Assembly (NCBI GenBank): GCA_022835595.1
Contig: BQUP01000005.1
Span: forward strand, 806,001-870,000
Length of the DNA: 64,000 nucleotides
Source: Cystobasidium ongulense
Lineage: Eukaryota; Basidiomycota; Cystobasidiomycetes; Cystobasidiales; Cystobasidiaceae
Direction: 5' to 3'
Shown here: piece after piece, positions 10,989 to 23,400 of the stretch
How positions within the stretch are numbered: position 1 is the first letter of the stretch
Layout of the letters: the number at the start of each line of letters is the position of its first letter
Made by a program: the position numbers and the translations under genes
The notes under the pieces: generated by a model
Told to the model about the DNA's origin: nothing
Database searches by the model: none
The model's input: the letters and a program-made list of their open reading frames with translations, nothing else

Positions 10989-11310
10989 GGCAAGTGGCTG
11001 GGAAGTTTACATGTACGAACAAATACTCTTACAACGTGTATTATCCAGGGCTCTGGGTATATCAGGTATAACTGACAGGTTACAGGTGATAAGCATTCTA
11101 CAGTGACCGTGAAGTGGTGCTGTTAGCAGTCATATTCCCCTAATTTAGTAGCAGTACAAGGGCGAACTTGAAAGACATACCTTAAAACAGGAGTGTGGGG
11201 AAGAAGGGACACGGCGAGAGAAGTTCGCAGCGGCCAACCTCCAGTCGAGATCTTCTGGTCTGTGAGGCCGCTCCTGTCTTGTCTGCGATGACAAGGCCGT
11301 TTGAAACGGA
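10989..11310. other. Convergent intergenic spacer
   Basis: The 322 bp between the stop of the hydrolase gene and the stop of the minus-strand gene holds 3' sequence of both; no gene or repeat is seen. Confidence 0.4.
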
Positions 11311-12115
11311 CTAGCCGGAGCTGTCTAACAGATTCGTCAGCTTTAGCTTCTGAAGATTACAACGGGTTGGCGCAAACAATGCCTTACCGTTGTTGCAGAA
11401 TGCGGTACTTAGGCGTGTCTGGACGCCATTTGGGTCGGGCCCGTTGAGGCTCACTATCGCAGAAAGTATGGGAGATGATCGTGAGGCATTGGCGCTGGTT
11501 TTCATAGAGGATGATTTGGCGTTCTTCACTGGCTGAGCGCTCTCTACATGATCCAGCTCCGTATTTCTACCAGCTGCTTTGAACCCCTCCCCCCTTTCGA
11601 AAAAATGTTTGATGTCCTTTGTAAGCTTAACGTGAGGAAGTTCACCGCGATAAACTTGGCCCAGCCAGTGAATGTCCGTTTCGATCCGCAATTGCTTGCG
11701 TTGTTGACGAGCAAGTCGCGCAGCTGCTTTCTTACTAGCCAAGATATCGGCAAGAATGGCTTCGCGGATGGCAATTTCGGCATCTCTGAGCAGCACCCCA
11801 TCTGATGGATCGCTTGGTCTACCGCCGCATGTTGGCACTTGAGAAGTACCAGTTGCGCCCGCTGGTGTGAGCTGAGGCTCGGGCGTCCGAGTGAGCTGGC
11901 TTGGGTCGTACTTCAATGGAGTGAATTGGGTGCGGCTAATGTGCAAAACGATTTCCAGGGGTTGTGCACACGAAGTGTTAGCTGACGACAACGTGATATT
12001 AGTGCTTGGAAGGAGGAGGAACCTACCGGGACCGAGACTGAATGATCTGTATGGGCGATTCTCGGGCAGCGCGCATGCTGGAAAGGCAGCTCCGTATGCA
12101 AGTCGATGTAAGCAT
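11311..12115 (-). CDS. Hypothetical protein, probably mitochondrial
   Basis: Two exons, 12027-12115 and 11311-11935, join in phase across a GTAGGT..CTAAC..TTAG intron and give 237 residues. The N-terminus (MLTSTCIRSCLSSMRAARES) is rich in Arg, Ser and small residues with almost no acid, like a mitochondrial presequence. The middle is a basic helix (DAEIAIREAILADILASKK, then AARLARQQRKQLR), followed by IHWLGQVYRGELPHV and a Ser/Asn-rich tail. I do not recognise the family; a basic helical core after a presequence would fit a mitochondrial ribosome or assembly factor, but that is a guess. An ATG inside the intron could start a variant without the presequence. Confidence 0.5.
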
Positions 12116-12587
12116 TGTGTCTGGACTGTGATGGGTTCTGATGGGTAGGGACAAGTGGTAAAGCAGGCAGGGAGAGGTTAAGTAGTCAGAAGAGAGAAAA
12201 TGAACAGCCGGAGAGTGAAGGCGGCCTATTTAGCACTATTCAAAGCCTGTAGTAGCTTTTGTTTCATGCATGGACCTATCAGTAGCACAGAAGTGAATTA
12301 CCAATGCATGTGTATGCTTTCAGCAGCGTGCTTTGTTACCACTCGAGCTTCATTGAGCGTGCATTGGTAGCGCTTTTTGTAGCGCTTTTTGAACGCTTTG
12401 GCCGCAAAATCAAGCCTATGCATTTGCAATAATGCCAGAGCCAGCAGTGGGATGAGCTGCCTGTTCAAGAGTGGAGTCTTGCTTTGCATCTGAGTATGTG
12501 TGCAGTAGCTGTGTCGCTATACAAAAAGAAGTAGATGATACATGCTCGAGGTCGGCGCTTCGTAGATTCGCTTGCCACCGTCAATTT
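12116..12587. other. Intergenic, nothing recognised
   Basis: About 470 bp separating two minus-strand genes; it should contain the promoter of the 11.3-12.1 kb gene and the 3' end of TOM22. No gene-like frame is supported. Confidence 0.35.
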
Positions 12588-13212
12588 CTAGAACCCAGGT
12601 GGTCTGAGGCCATCGGACTTCTGCTCGCCAGGCTGGGCAGTCCCCATCATCTGTGTGATATGAATGTGTGTCAGCTATGTCCTTCGTCGTGTGAGCTGGC
12701 TGGCTGGCGCACCTGCTGAGCACCCTGCTGCTGAGCCATCATTTCCTTCTCCTGCTGGACCATCATGGTCTCGTTCTCGATAGCGAGAGCGAGCGGTAAA
12801 CCGACGAGCAGAGCACTCGTAGTGATGACCCAGACTGCGTTTCCAGCGAGTTTCCCGCCCCATGTTGCATAGCTGGTTGAAGTTCTCCATGTCTCGACGA
12901 TGCGCTTTCTCGTCCTTGGGCTCACAATGTCCCGGAGAGCGTACAAGCGATCTGTGATGGTTTCCTCTTCTACTCTCCACTCTGCTAGCTCTCGCTCAAT
13001 CTCATCGTCGCCGTCGCTGATATCAGATTGCCCGTCGTCGCTCTCGGTGACAACTTTTTGCGTGGTGTAGAGGTCGGCAGATAGGTCGGGTCGGGAAGCA
13101 ATGGACAGTCAGCCTTGCATCGACGAGTCGTACTCTGCGACAGATTCCAACATCACACTCGACTCACATCCAGAGCTGGCGTCATCCTCGACGTACGCCG
13201 CTTGCTCGGTCG
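12588..13212 (-). CDS. TOM22: Mitochondrial import receptor subunit Tom22 (5' end unresolved)
   Basis: Exons 13168-13212, 12713-13053 and 12588-12650 join in phase. The protein has an acidic cytosolic domain (SDDGQSDISDGDDE), the conserved RLYALRDIVSP segment, then the single tail-anchor helix (WVITTSALLVGLPLALAIE) and the QQQGAQQ intermembrane-space tail ending LRPPGF. This is Tom22, the central receptor and organiser of the TOM translocase of the mitochondrial outer membrane, whose acidic domain binds presequences. The C-terminal exon follows a 62 nt intron; reading through it would give a different, unconserved tail. The first exon is not fixed: the upstream junction needs one leftover base, and an ATG at about 13509 (starting MTETAVE) is a possible start. 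Confidence 0.85.
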
Positions 13213-13927
13213 CTGAAATCTCTCTGATGGATGCCCTGGGAGTTGTGTGAACAGCAGGATGCCGCAATCTGTCAGTCCAAGCATAGCCATCCAGCCATAG
13301 AGAGCAGTGGCACTCACATTTGGGAAAGCTTTGCAGTATTGGCGGATGGGCAAGGTGCTAGGCAATCCAGCTTCAAGCAGTGGGCAAGATGATGATGATC
13401 GCAAAAGCTTGCCAGCGAAGCAGCTGTCAGAGTACAGGCTTCAGGCAGTGAGATGACCTGTTTCGTGCTATACAATTGCTACCAGCAGCTCAACAGGTCT
13501 CAACGGCTGTTTCCGTCATGGAAGCAACGCTCCTCCATCAAGTGTGGCGGAAAAGGCGAATCAAAGTGCCTTCTGAATTATCGACACGGCAAGCAGGAGC
13601 GATAGAGTATACCCTCTGTATTCTAGGAACTGCAACTACGAAAGAGAAACAGTGTTGTAACCGGATCCAGGCTGTTCAAGCAAAACAAATATATCTGGCG
13701 GTCGAGGGTATTCTAAGTACTCATCATGTCCACCCACTATTCACAGGAACAGACAATGCCGCAGAAGGCGAGAGTTCTAGATATGGGAAAGAAGTAGAAA
13801 ATAAAAGAACGGAGAGGATGAATAGTTTGAACATTCCTTCGCCCAAGATGCCCAAGGTGATACGCCGACCCAAGTGTGAACTTGTTTCAATCCAGTCTCA
13901 TGCTTTGAGTGTACATTGACAAGAGAT
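13213..13927. other. TOM22 5' end and promoter, eIF4B 3' end
   Basis: Should contain the missing first exon of TOM22, its promoter and the 3' untranslated region of the minus-strand eIF4B gene. A 147-codon plus-strand frame at 13476-13919 has no conserved features and I treat it as chance. Confidence 0.4.
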
Positions 13928-16249
13928 CTATGCCTCCGTTACGCTATCGCCTGTCAAAGCACGCTGTGACATATGCTCGCTCGAATCGGTGCCAGCTGTA
14001 GTGGCTTCACTTTTGATGCTCTTGTCGGTAGCAGTTTCAGCCCCCGTCATGTTATCAACAAGAGGAGCAGGTGAAGAAGCATTTTTGATAGGCACGTTAT
14101 CGGGTACGATGTTATCAGACGCGATTGGTTTCGTAGGAGGTTTGTTACTTCCTTTTGCAATGTTACTGTATGAGAATCCCTCTTTGCGAACGCCAGCGTT
14201 CTTCTCAATCTGACGAGGAGCTTTAGGGGCAGCAGCGGCAGCGGCAGGAGCAGGAGCCCCAACTTTCGTAGCGTCTCCTTGTGTCGTACTGCTACCAGTC
14301 TTCTTTGCAACCTGAGACTGAGGAGCTGAAGCTTGAGCACCGGTCAAACCAGCATGAGGTCCCGCAGGTCGTCTCCATTCCTTCTTTGGGTTTGCAGATT
14401 TCTCCTCTGCAATCTTAGCGTCTCCCATAGCTTTTGTAGTACTTGATATACCTTCTTCCTTTTCTTTACGTAACTTCTCCTCGACTTCCTTCTCTCGCTG
14501 TGTTACATCAACAGGCTTAGCAGCGCCGAAAGGTGAAGCAGCAGGTTTCTTGGATAGAGCTGCTGCAGCGGCGTCGGCTTCAGCTTTTTGTCTCCGCTCT
14601 TCAGCTTGAGCTCTCTCCTTTTCTATGCGCGCATCAAGAAGGGCTTGCTCTCGAGCAGCAGTGTCGACAGGTGCAGCAGCACCGAATGGGTTGGGCTTGT
14701 TAGATGTAGTGCTCGAGGCTGATGCAGGAGGACTTGCGACTTCACTCGAAGTGGTAGATGAGCGGGCTGCAAGCTGGAGCTTTTTGCGCTCAAGTGGGGC
14801 GGCGGGAGCAGCGGCAGCTCCGGATGAGCTGTCCGAAAGGGCAGCTAGAAGGGATTGTCGTGAATGTATTAGCTTGGATCTGACAATTAACAGTCCTGAT
14901 CCAGACACTCACGGGAAGCAGGACTGGCTCGTGCTCTCCAATCCTTAGGTTCGATGTCACTGGTATTACGCTCCATTCCGCCTCCGAATGCAGGTCTTCT
15001 ATCGGATGAAGTTGATGGAGTAGGAGGGACAGAGGGAGTGAAACGGCCTCCGCGAGCAGCGCCCCAGTCGCGGTCTGGGCCACCTTCAGATCCAGCAGAA
15101 GGGTCTCTCTCTCTGAATCCGCCTACCACTGGGCGTGCACCACCCATTTGAGCTCTGCCACCCATGGCAGGAGAAGCAGGTGCAGATGGAGCGAATTTCG
15201 ACCCTCGAGCATCACCCCAATCGCGGCCAGAGTCTCCGGGAGTAGGAGGACCTCGGCTAGACGCGAATCCACCGCCACCCGAGCGTCCGGGAAGGTCTTG
15301 AAGTGGTCCATTGCGGGTCCAGTCACCAGCTGAGCGTCCTTCGTCTCGGTCCTTTGCTGTAACCATGTATTGTACATTCACAATGTCAGCATCCAATGGC
15401 ATCATGATAAAAGATCGAATATGCAACTCACGTGCTTCCGCAACACTGACCCTAACATTGCGTCCGCCTAGATTGCTGCCGTTCAAGTCGAGAGCAGCTT
15501 TGAGCATATCTGCTTCAGGGAATTCGGCGTATGCGAAACCCTTTGATTTTCCATCGAAACCAGAAATCATCCTGACGCTTGTAACGGTAATGTTACCTTC
15601 GGCTTGGAGGAAATCTTTCACATCTTCTTGTGAAGACTCAAAGCTCATGTTGCCAATGAAGGCGGTATAGGGAGGTGCAGTCGGGAACGGGACATCGGCT
15701 CTTGGGGGTCGCGAGTCGAAGGAGTCTGCAAGCAGGTAAGCAAAATCAGACACGCTCGCTCATCCGATAGGACGATACGATGCAAATGCTGCATGCAGTT
15801 GTGTATGGGGCTTACCTCTATCTCCGTATTCGCCGCCTTGTGGTCGCTTGAAAGCTGGCAGCATAGCTGGATTGTATTCACCAGCTGGAGATGGGAAAAG
15901 CCAACAGCAGCAGCGCAGCCCGGGTAGGCATCAGCATCAGCACGCAGGTCTTATGGACGCATCCCACTTTGACCTGGCGCCCTCAGTGTCTTGCACAGTC
16001 TAGAGTATGTGCCAGACTCAAAGGGCGCCGAGCAGTGAGTGCGTCTGCAAAGTAGAGCGAGACCGACTCACGCTGCGAGGGCAGGACGATGTCGTCGCTG
16101 TCATCGGCCCAGTTTGTGGATGCTGTGGACACAGTCTGTCAGCGTGTGCTCTATCCAGCGGGCTTTCCTGGCAGTCCATTCTGCTCACAACCTCCGCCGT
16201 CCATGGTCAGGAAGTCGTTCAGATTCATCTTGCTCTTTTTGGGCGCCAT
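13928..16249 (-). CDS. Translation initiation factor eIF4B (RRM protein)
   Basis: Six exons fit in phase: 16192-16249, 16072-16122, 15816-15884, 15432-15725, 14913-15356 and 13928-14844, giving 610 residues. The N-terminus MAPKKSKMNLNDFLTMD and a following NWADDSDD match the fungal eIF4B start. An RRM follows (YTAFIGNMSFE as RNP2, KGFAYAEF as RNP1), then a Gly/Arg/Asp-rich region (RDWG.ARG repeats) and two copies of the eIF4B motif PFGAA.PVD followed by charged helices (REQALLDARIEKERAQ; REKEVEEKLRKEKEE). eIF4B stimulates the eIF4A helicase during 43S recruitment and scanning in the cytosol; the closest yeast counterparts are Tif3 and Sce3. The first four introns are short and cluster at the 5' end, as in related basidiomycete genes. 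Confidence 0.9.
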
Positions 16250-16639
16250 GCTGGGCAAGTCTGTGTGGTGTCGAGGGAGCCTGAGTGCTTGCTGTGCAGT
16301 GCTTCACGTCTGTATTGTGTTGCTTGTTGTCTCGAGTGTCGAGCGTGGAGCGGTCCAGAGATGCAGCTCCAGCTTGATCTTTGCTTTGCTCTGTCCACCA
16401 TGGCGAGCCCAAAATTTCCGGCCCTCGTTCTTTCGCTCTATTGCGCACAGCAGACACGGCCTATGTGAGACTGAGTATGCGTAGTGGGATCATCAAGACT
16501 GACGAGCACGCTGGTGCAGCCCTGCGACTGCCGGCTGGTCTGGGAGCTTTCGAATTCGTCCCACCGATATGCTCGATCTACCATTTTATACTACAGTAAT
16601 GTCAAGTAATTCTTTGTACATTGCCTACACCCGGATCCC
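16250..16639. other. eIF4B promoter and BZZ1 3' spacer
   Basis: The 390 bp between the eIF4B start and the BZZ1 stop is pyrimidine-rich on the minus strand near the eIF4B start. No gene is supported. Confidence 0.35.
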
Positions 16640-19600
16640 TTACTTTACATACGACGTTGGGACGATCCCAGTCTGCCCATTCTTGACCACCTCTGTCCAT
16701 CCATTAGCATAACTCGAACCTCTTGCGGTCAATTCCAAGATATCGCCTTTGGCCAAACTCAATTCCTGCGGAGTGCCAGCTGTGTAAGCGTATATGGCAG
16801 TCACAGTACCATACTGCGACGAGGCAAGGTTCGAGTTTGACGATGTTGCTGATGAGCCCGGCCGTCTGGATAGAGGTGGTGGTGGCGCATTGGTCTTGAT
16901 TTGCAGGTAATTAGAAGGGCAAATCCCAACTTCCCCATTGCTGTTGGATACCTTCGTCCATCCATTCCCTTTGTCTGGCATCACGACAGTCAAGGTTTCG
17001 CCAGCTATAGATAAATATTGAGGGTCAGTCATTGCTCTTCACGACTGGAAAGCGTCTTAACATACCGGTTATAGAAAGCTGTGACCCCGATTGAGCATCA
17101 TAGTCATATATCGCTTTCGCGCTTTGATTACCAGCCGAAAGGCTCGTCATACTACCATTTCCACTCATTTGACTTCGAGTAGAAGGCGCATAGCTCGCTC
17201 TCCGGTTCAACGATCCACTATCGGATGAAGCTGAATACAAGGAATTGCAATTAGCCCACCGACCCGCGTCAGAATTCATCGGATTTCGAAACCAACCTGA
17301 GACGTTTGGCGTGCTCGCCATAGATGCACGAGTGGAAGCACGCGCCAAATCCAAGCTGGGTTCACCGCAATCGGCCGGACACTGCATTTAAAAGTTTCAG
17401 AAACTATTTCCATCTTTCAATACTTTGCGTTGAACCTACACTCAGCTGACATTGACCATGTATATGGGTCCCGCAATCCTGCAACGCGCAATAAAGTCAG
17501 TATGAGGCCTGAAACCTAGATAGGAGCTTATCTGACGAGGACCTACTCTGCAAGTAAGTCCCACTTTCCCCATTCCCCATATTTTCTGTTGACAAACATA
17601 GCACAATTTCGCGACAGGGAAAGAAGATGCTTTGAAGTCGTGTGCTTTGCCGTTGGGGTGGGTATCGTCTCCCAATGTATCATGCAATAAATCGATCTCA
17701 GCTTCCAACGTCTCCTCTTGCGTTTCCGCCGAGACAGCCTGTTGGACGCTATAAAAGTATTGCTATTTTTTTTTTATTCAAGCTCAGCTGAAGTTCAATG
17801 ATATCATGTGAGGAAAGCAAAACAACTTTTGACGTACCTCGACTACCGAATCCAGATCTCCCAAAGCTGGATTCTCAATATACGCTTTTCGTAATTCCTC
17901 AAGTTTAGTAACTTCATTTCGTAGCGATTTTACTCTAGGCAAGACTTCATCTAATTCACTTTCGTCTTGCGCAAGTTTGTTTTGTAAGAATGTTTTTGGC
18001 TCGACTTCCAGACTGAATTCGCTCTGATGAATGACCCTTTAGCTACTGACCTCGTGGGTTACGTCTACTCAGAAAAAGGCTCGACTCACATTATCGTGCC
18101 ATATTGTGCAGGGTCTGTGAGATATTAGAAAGAGGTCAAACGAGTCTGCGAGACATATTGGTCGAAAGCGTAAGCTTACTCAAAGGTAAATTCAGGTGGG
18201 GGGAAGAAAGATCTTTTATTATAGTCCACAAAGAGCGCTTGATCTTTCTCTGGATCTATATTCGTGATTGCCTTTAGTCCATTTTCATTGTACCGCTGAA
18301 GGACCTCGTATTGTCGGGTTGTCGCTGTACATTGCTTCTTGACAATATTCTTGAATCGAACCATGATCGTTGTCCAGAGAGCTTGCATATCCTATGAATA
18401 TTTGCCATTACTCAGACTAAATGACAGGCGGACCTATGCAACTGACTTGAAGTCGACTCACATCGTGAATTGCTGGCAAGTCCTTATCGAAGTATTTGTG
18501 TAGCAACCGATTGCTGACTTCGATACTCAAGAGATATATGTTCTTCGCGTTCCACATCTCGACCATCGCACTCTCCTTCCCTCGAGACGCTTTTTCTGCA
18601 TGTTTGCTATCTTTCGCGGTCATTTCCTACAGTTTTGACAGGACAAATGGCCCGCGTCAGCCGCAATAAGGTGATTCGCACGTGACTGACTTTCAGTCTT
18701 GCATAGTTAATTACCATACCTTTTGTCTATAAGACTCTACCGTCTTGCACGTCTCATCGTATTTTGCTTTAGCCTGTGCGAATGACCATACTCTGTCAGG
18801 AAACAAACACCCAGAAAGGAAGGGCGCCATGCCAGAATAATACCGACTTTCGCTTTCGAACTATATGCAGCATCTCTTTCTTTCAGCAGGTTCGTTGCGA
18901 ACTCTGTATGCTGAAAGAGCGAAGGAGATTCAGCAATATGACACGGCACGCCTTTGGGTGTACTGCTTTCGCAACCCCCACCTGAGATCGGAGGAGCTCC
19001 ATTCTTTTGACTAGGGTCTTTATGCCTTCCACGCAGTCGAGCGCCATGGCTTCAGCATAATTAGACCTGGAATAAGCTTCTTCGTCCGCTTGTTGTACTA
19101 TAGTCTCTGTGGTCCATGGGCCATACAATCTTGGTATAAGCGTAATGTCATGCTTTTCGCCTAGGCACTGCGGGAACTCACGCCATGCAGTATCGAGGGT
19201 ACTACAGAAGCAGCCGTTAGCAAAGCATTTCAGCACAGCATCAATCTGCAGCCTATTGATTCCGCCATGAAGCGTGAATGCTTTCCACTTACTGCTGTCG
19301 CCCAGCTCCCTCGCGGACAGTCTTGCTCGGTGCTTCGCCGGCAACAAGCAATTCGGATACCTGGGCCGCTTTCTGCTGAGCTTTCTGCGCTAGGTTCGCG
19401 AGTCCTTTAGCATATTCGCGTTCGAGGTTGACTCTGTGCGCATAGAAGCTCTGCACGTCTCCCAGATAGTCGAGTTGCGTCCCGATTAGCTTTGAAACTG
19501 TAGATGCTTGATCTTGGATTTCCTCGCTGAGCTTGAGCACCATCTTGCTGCTGTCGCCTTGGACCACTTCAGTGGCCTGCTGTTGTGCACAAGACCTCCG

Positions 19601-19808
19601 GTCTGAGTCTCCTCCCTCTGATACGTGATTGCAGCGGCTCAAAAGCAAGGCTGCATCATTACGCTCCATGCAGTGCAAGCCAGCCGCCACCCGCTGAGCC
19701 AGACGGGACTCGCGGTGTGGATCCTCACTTTCTCGCAGGCTCCAATCACCGTAATTGACCTCGGTTTAGTGACACGAGAAGACCAAGTACCTCGTTGCGG
19801 GCCATCAT
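16640..19808 (-). CDS. BZZ1: BZZ1-like F-BAR / C1 / double SH3 protein
   Basis: About thirteen exons encode, in order: an F-BAR domain (LDYLGDVQSFYAHRVNLERE, then TLDTAWQ, DLPAIHD and FFPPPEFTFEPCTIWHDN), a coiled coil, a C1 zinc domain beginning HDFKASSFPVAKLCYVCQQK and completed by LTCRDCGTHIHGQCQLS plus CPADC, and two SH3 domains (AIYDYDAQSGSQLS..GWTKV..CPSNYL and AIYAYTAGTPQELS..GWTEV..VPTSYV). This is the Bzz1 architecture: a membrane-curving adaptor that works with WASP/Las17 to drive Arp2/3 actin assembly at endocytic sites. All C1 cysteines and histidines are present once the intron before 17400 is removed at its second GT. The start (ATG pair at 19805-19808, MMARNE) is a best guess; the first intron of about 200 nt is longer than the rest. 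Confidence 0.85.
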
Positions 19809-20419
19809 GTCAAGTGAGAAAGCGGGACGCCGCCACAGCTGCACAACACACAACGTGACCTTCAAGAAGCAGAACAGAGGAGCATGAGGGTTGTTTTTCC
19901 ATTACTCTAAGCATGCATATCTACGACTTCTACTTTCTAAGGCTTTGATTTTGAAGGATGTTTGCACAAGAAGCATGATCCCACAAGCAGCGTAATCAAG
20001 AAATCTAAAAACGAAGTACTGAAGAAGGATTCTAAGGAAATGTAATTCGGATTTATAACCGAACAAGTCGATAGCTCTCCTTGAGGGTGACGTCTTCAAG
20101 CGGAAGCAGTCTCATATACACTGATTTACAAGAACATAGCTTTACTGACCTCTAACGGCAGTCTTGAATAAACGAATTATAACATGTGACCTTCGGGCTC
20201 ATCTTTGACATTGTTGATTTGCATTCATATGAGCAAGAGAAGAAATCGAAGTGAACGAAAGGGGTACCGCAGGGGACACGGTTCGTAAAAGCCGAGCCAT
20301 GGCCCGTCTATTGCATGTCTATATAGAAGGTATTGAAAGAGGAAGCCAGGGTGAACCAAATTTGCGAAGAAGACTACCCAAGCAACAGGTGGAACTTCGT
20401 GAACATTGGGTTCCCTTGA
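19809..20419. other. BZZ1 promoter / repressor-gene 3' region
   Basis: About 610 bp between two minus-strand genes; AT-rich near 20160. No gene is supported. Confidence 0.35.
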
Positions 20420-23400
20420 TTATCGAGGAGAGGTCGGTCTTGATCCAGGTTGTGATCTAGCAACTCCACCCGAGTATGTGTGTCCAAATGATATGGGTGT
20501 CATTGAGAAGCCATGGGGAAGGTGGTGTTGTCTATGTTGATGGTTGGGAGATGTCGGTCCTACAGGATGAGGGACTGCAAACTTGTTCAAAGTTGCAGTG
20601 TTCTCGTCCGGGGAGAGCGGAGGTGTGTTTGCTCTAGATCCAGGCTGAGAGGAATGTCTTGATGAGTGACCTCCGGACGTCACACTTCCGTATGGAGTCG
20701 ATTCACCACTATACGGGTACTTGCCCTGAGCAGCCTGTGTAGCAGCGTGATGCAGAGCCTGCGCGAATTCACGCGTCCCTGGCTGCGGGTGAGGAGCGAG
20801 CCCAACGGAAGAGCCAGGCGTAGGAGGGTGCGAAGCGCTTCCATTCCCAGCGATAGATGAAGGCCCCGAAGATGCCCCTGAGGTATTACCGCTAGTTGTC
20901 CTGTGCTGAGACAGGGACTGGTTGGACCCAGGGCCAGACATGGCTGACACGCCACCAGAGAAATCTACCGGTGAAGCGTGTCTAGACGAATGCCTTGAGT
21001 ATGGCTGTGTTCTGTGAGCAGATCGATGAGGATGACTGGAATGATTCGAAGGTAAGGCGTGTCCATAATGAGGGAGACCCAGTGCTGAGCCGCCTAGGAC
21101 TGCAGCCGCAGCTGACGAGAGGGTATCGTAATCCGGCGAGCGGCCGGCTGCCCCAGATGTACCCGAAAGCCCAGCCGAGCCTGCCATATGCTGCTGAACA
21201 GAATTGGGAGGGAATCTTAGACCGGAGCTGTGTACAGGAGAACCAGGTCTCGAATGCGGATTCCGAAGCGTCATTCCTCTCAGTGGCCCAAGAACAGGAG
21301 AAGTTGATGGCGTGTACTCGAAGCTCATTGGCGCGCCTGGCAAGACACCGGCGAAGTGATCTTCTTCATCATTGCCGTGATACAGATCTGATCTCGGCGA
21401 AAGTTCTGGGGAAGGTTGCCTTGAAGAAGCTGCCGAAGAAGTGGGGTAAGGGGCAAAGGCGTGTCGGTGGAATCGTGATGCATGGTGATGCGAAGGATGG
21501 CTTGGATCATGAGCGTGCCTAAAGAAATCATCCACTGCAGCACCCGGGTGGTGTCTCTCCCGTTCTCTATCGTAGCCTGCGTATCGATCGTAATGATGGT
21601 CATGTTCGCCACGCTCCCGGTGAGAAGAAAAGTGATGATGCCTGTCATAAGCAGAAAGCGTTGAGCGGGGATGTCCGAAAGAAGAACCGTAATAATGATG
21701 ATTCAAGTAGTGGTGTAGGGCTTGTTCGGAACCAGGCGGGGGAGGTCTGAAGTGATGACTGCCAGCGGGCCAGTGTGGATAGGCAGCCGAACTGGAAGGA
21801 TGTGATACAGCATTTGCCGGTCGTTTAGCTAGGCTCTTGCCGGAAGCGCCGAGAGGCGAAGTCCCTCCGGAGGTAGGTACCGATGCTGGATTCGCGGCAG
21901 ATGTAGAAGGAGCGGCTTGGGCAGCAACTTGCTGTAAATCGGAGGAGGAGCTATTGTTGCTACTTGTAACGGCAGATCCAGGCAATGACGAAGAAGCAGC
22001 AGTAGGAGCTCCGCTTTGTAGAGCAGGAGCAGCTGAGCCTGATGCAGCGGCCGAGTTTACGTTATTATTCTGTTGCTGGCCATTGGTGGTAGGTTGCTGT
22101 CCCTCGCTCTGCATTGTCTGCGCTGTTGTACCTGCGGCAGATAGGCCTTGAGCTCCATAAGATGGATAGCCAGGGGGCATCATGTAAGCGCCAGGTGGAT
22201 ATGGGTAGTAATATGGTGGGTAAGGCGGTTGACCGGGGAATCCGGCAGCGCCTGTAGCTGCCGCTCCATTTGGCGCAGCTGATCCGGCGGTGGCTGAGGA
22301 TGGATTGTCTTCTCTAGGTTCCGACTTTCTCTCTGCCTCCACGCGTTCAATCTCCATTGCAGCAGCTTGTGCCAAGTGAGTCATAGGCTGTACAGGTTGA
22401 GGAGCTACCAAGCCACTTTTCGTGCCAGATTGAGCAGTGGCCGCTTGACCGTCTGTTTCTCTGGCTTGGGCGTAGGGTGGAGCGCCGTACCCAAAAGGTG
22501 GTGGATGGGCAAAATTAGGGTAGCCAGAGTAATGAGATGTGTTCGTTGGGCCGGCAGAGCCAGATTGCGCAGGAGAAGCTTGAGCTGAAGAAGGTAGCGA
22601 AACATTGTGCGCGGCCTGAGCTGCTAGCATCTGCTGAGCTTGCGAGGTCATACTTTGACCTGCCGTTCCGAAGTTATGCTGCGCTTGTCCAGACTGGTGC
22701 ATAAGATGTTGCTGCTGAGTTGCAAGCTGAGCTTGTGCATTCGCATCACTGCCTTGAGCTCCAGCTTGGCCCCCGGGGACCATGTACGGCGGGTAACCGT
22801 AATAAGGATATGGAGCCATTCCATAAGCACCTGCTGGAGGTGGTGGCGGGTATCCGGGGTAAGAGGGGTACTGTAGTGGGGTGTAGCATGTCGCAGTCAG
22901 ATGGAACGGAAGTCAAAGGTTATCGGCAAATCGAGAACGTCAGTTCAAGGGCCTTTGGTGTTGGTATGGATTGTGGCAGCATTCTGACTTACGTATGGCA
23001 TGGAGGCGAATCCTTGAGCTTGCGCAGAAAAATCCTGATTATCGAGACCGTTAACACCACCCGGGAAAGGTTTGACATCCTTGTCGCCCTGTAATACAGA
23101 TGTGCACGTATTCAAATGGATTGGGGATGGGAGGGGAGGTAGGAGAAACCTCTGATCAGCACGAACGTTCCAACACCATGGGCCTGCTGTTCAGCCTGAA
23201 GAGAACGGAGCGATGCCTACCATGACAGAACCAGGTGGAGTAATATTTGGAGTGTGCAACGCGCTACTGCTGGCACTAGGTCCCAGGCTGAAGGATCCAT
23301 CGCTATCTTCGGTTTTAGCATGGAAACCACTTGAAAGTCCAGAAAGACCGCCAGCAGCAGCGGCTGCAGCAGCCGCCTGTGCCTTCTTGCCTCTCTTGCC

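Noticed and set aside
13476-13919. 147-codon plus-strand open frame
   Set aside because: No conserved segments, odd composition, and it lies in the space needed for the TOM22 promoter and the eIF4B 3' end.
21837-22151. Open frames antisense to the repressor's long last exon
   Set aside because: They mirror the biased codons of a Ser/Ala/Gln-rich coding exon.
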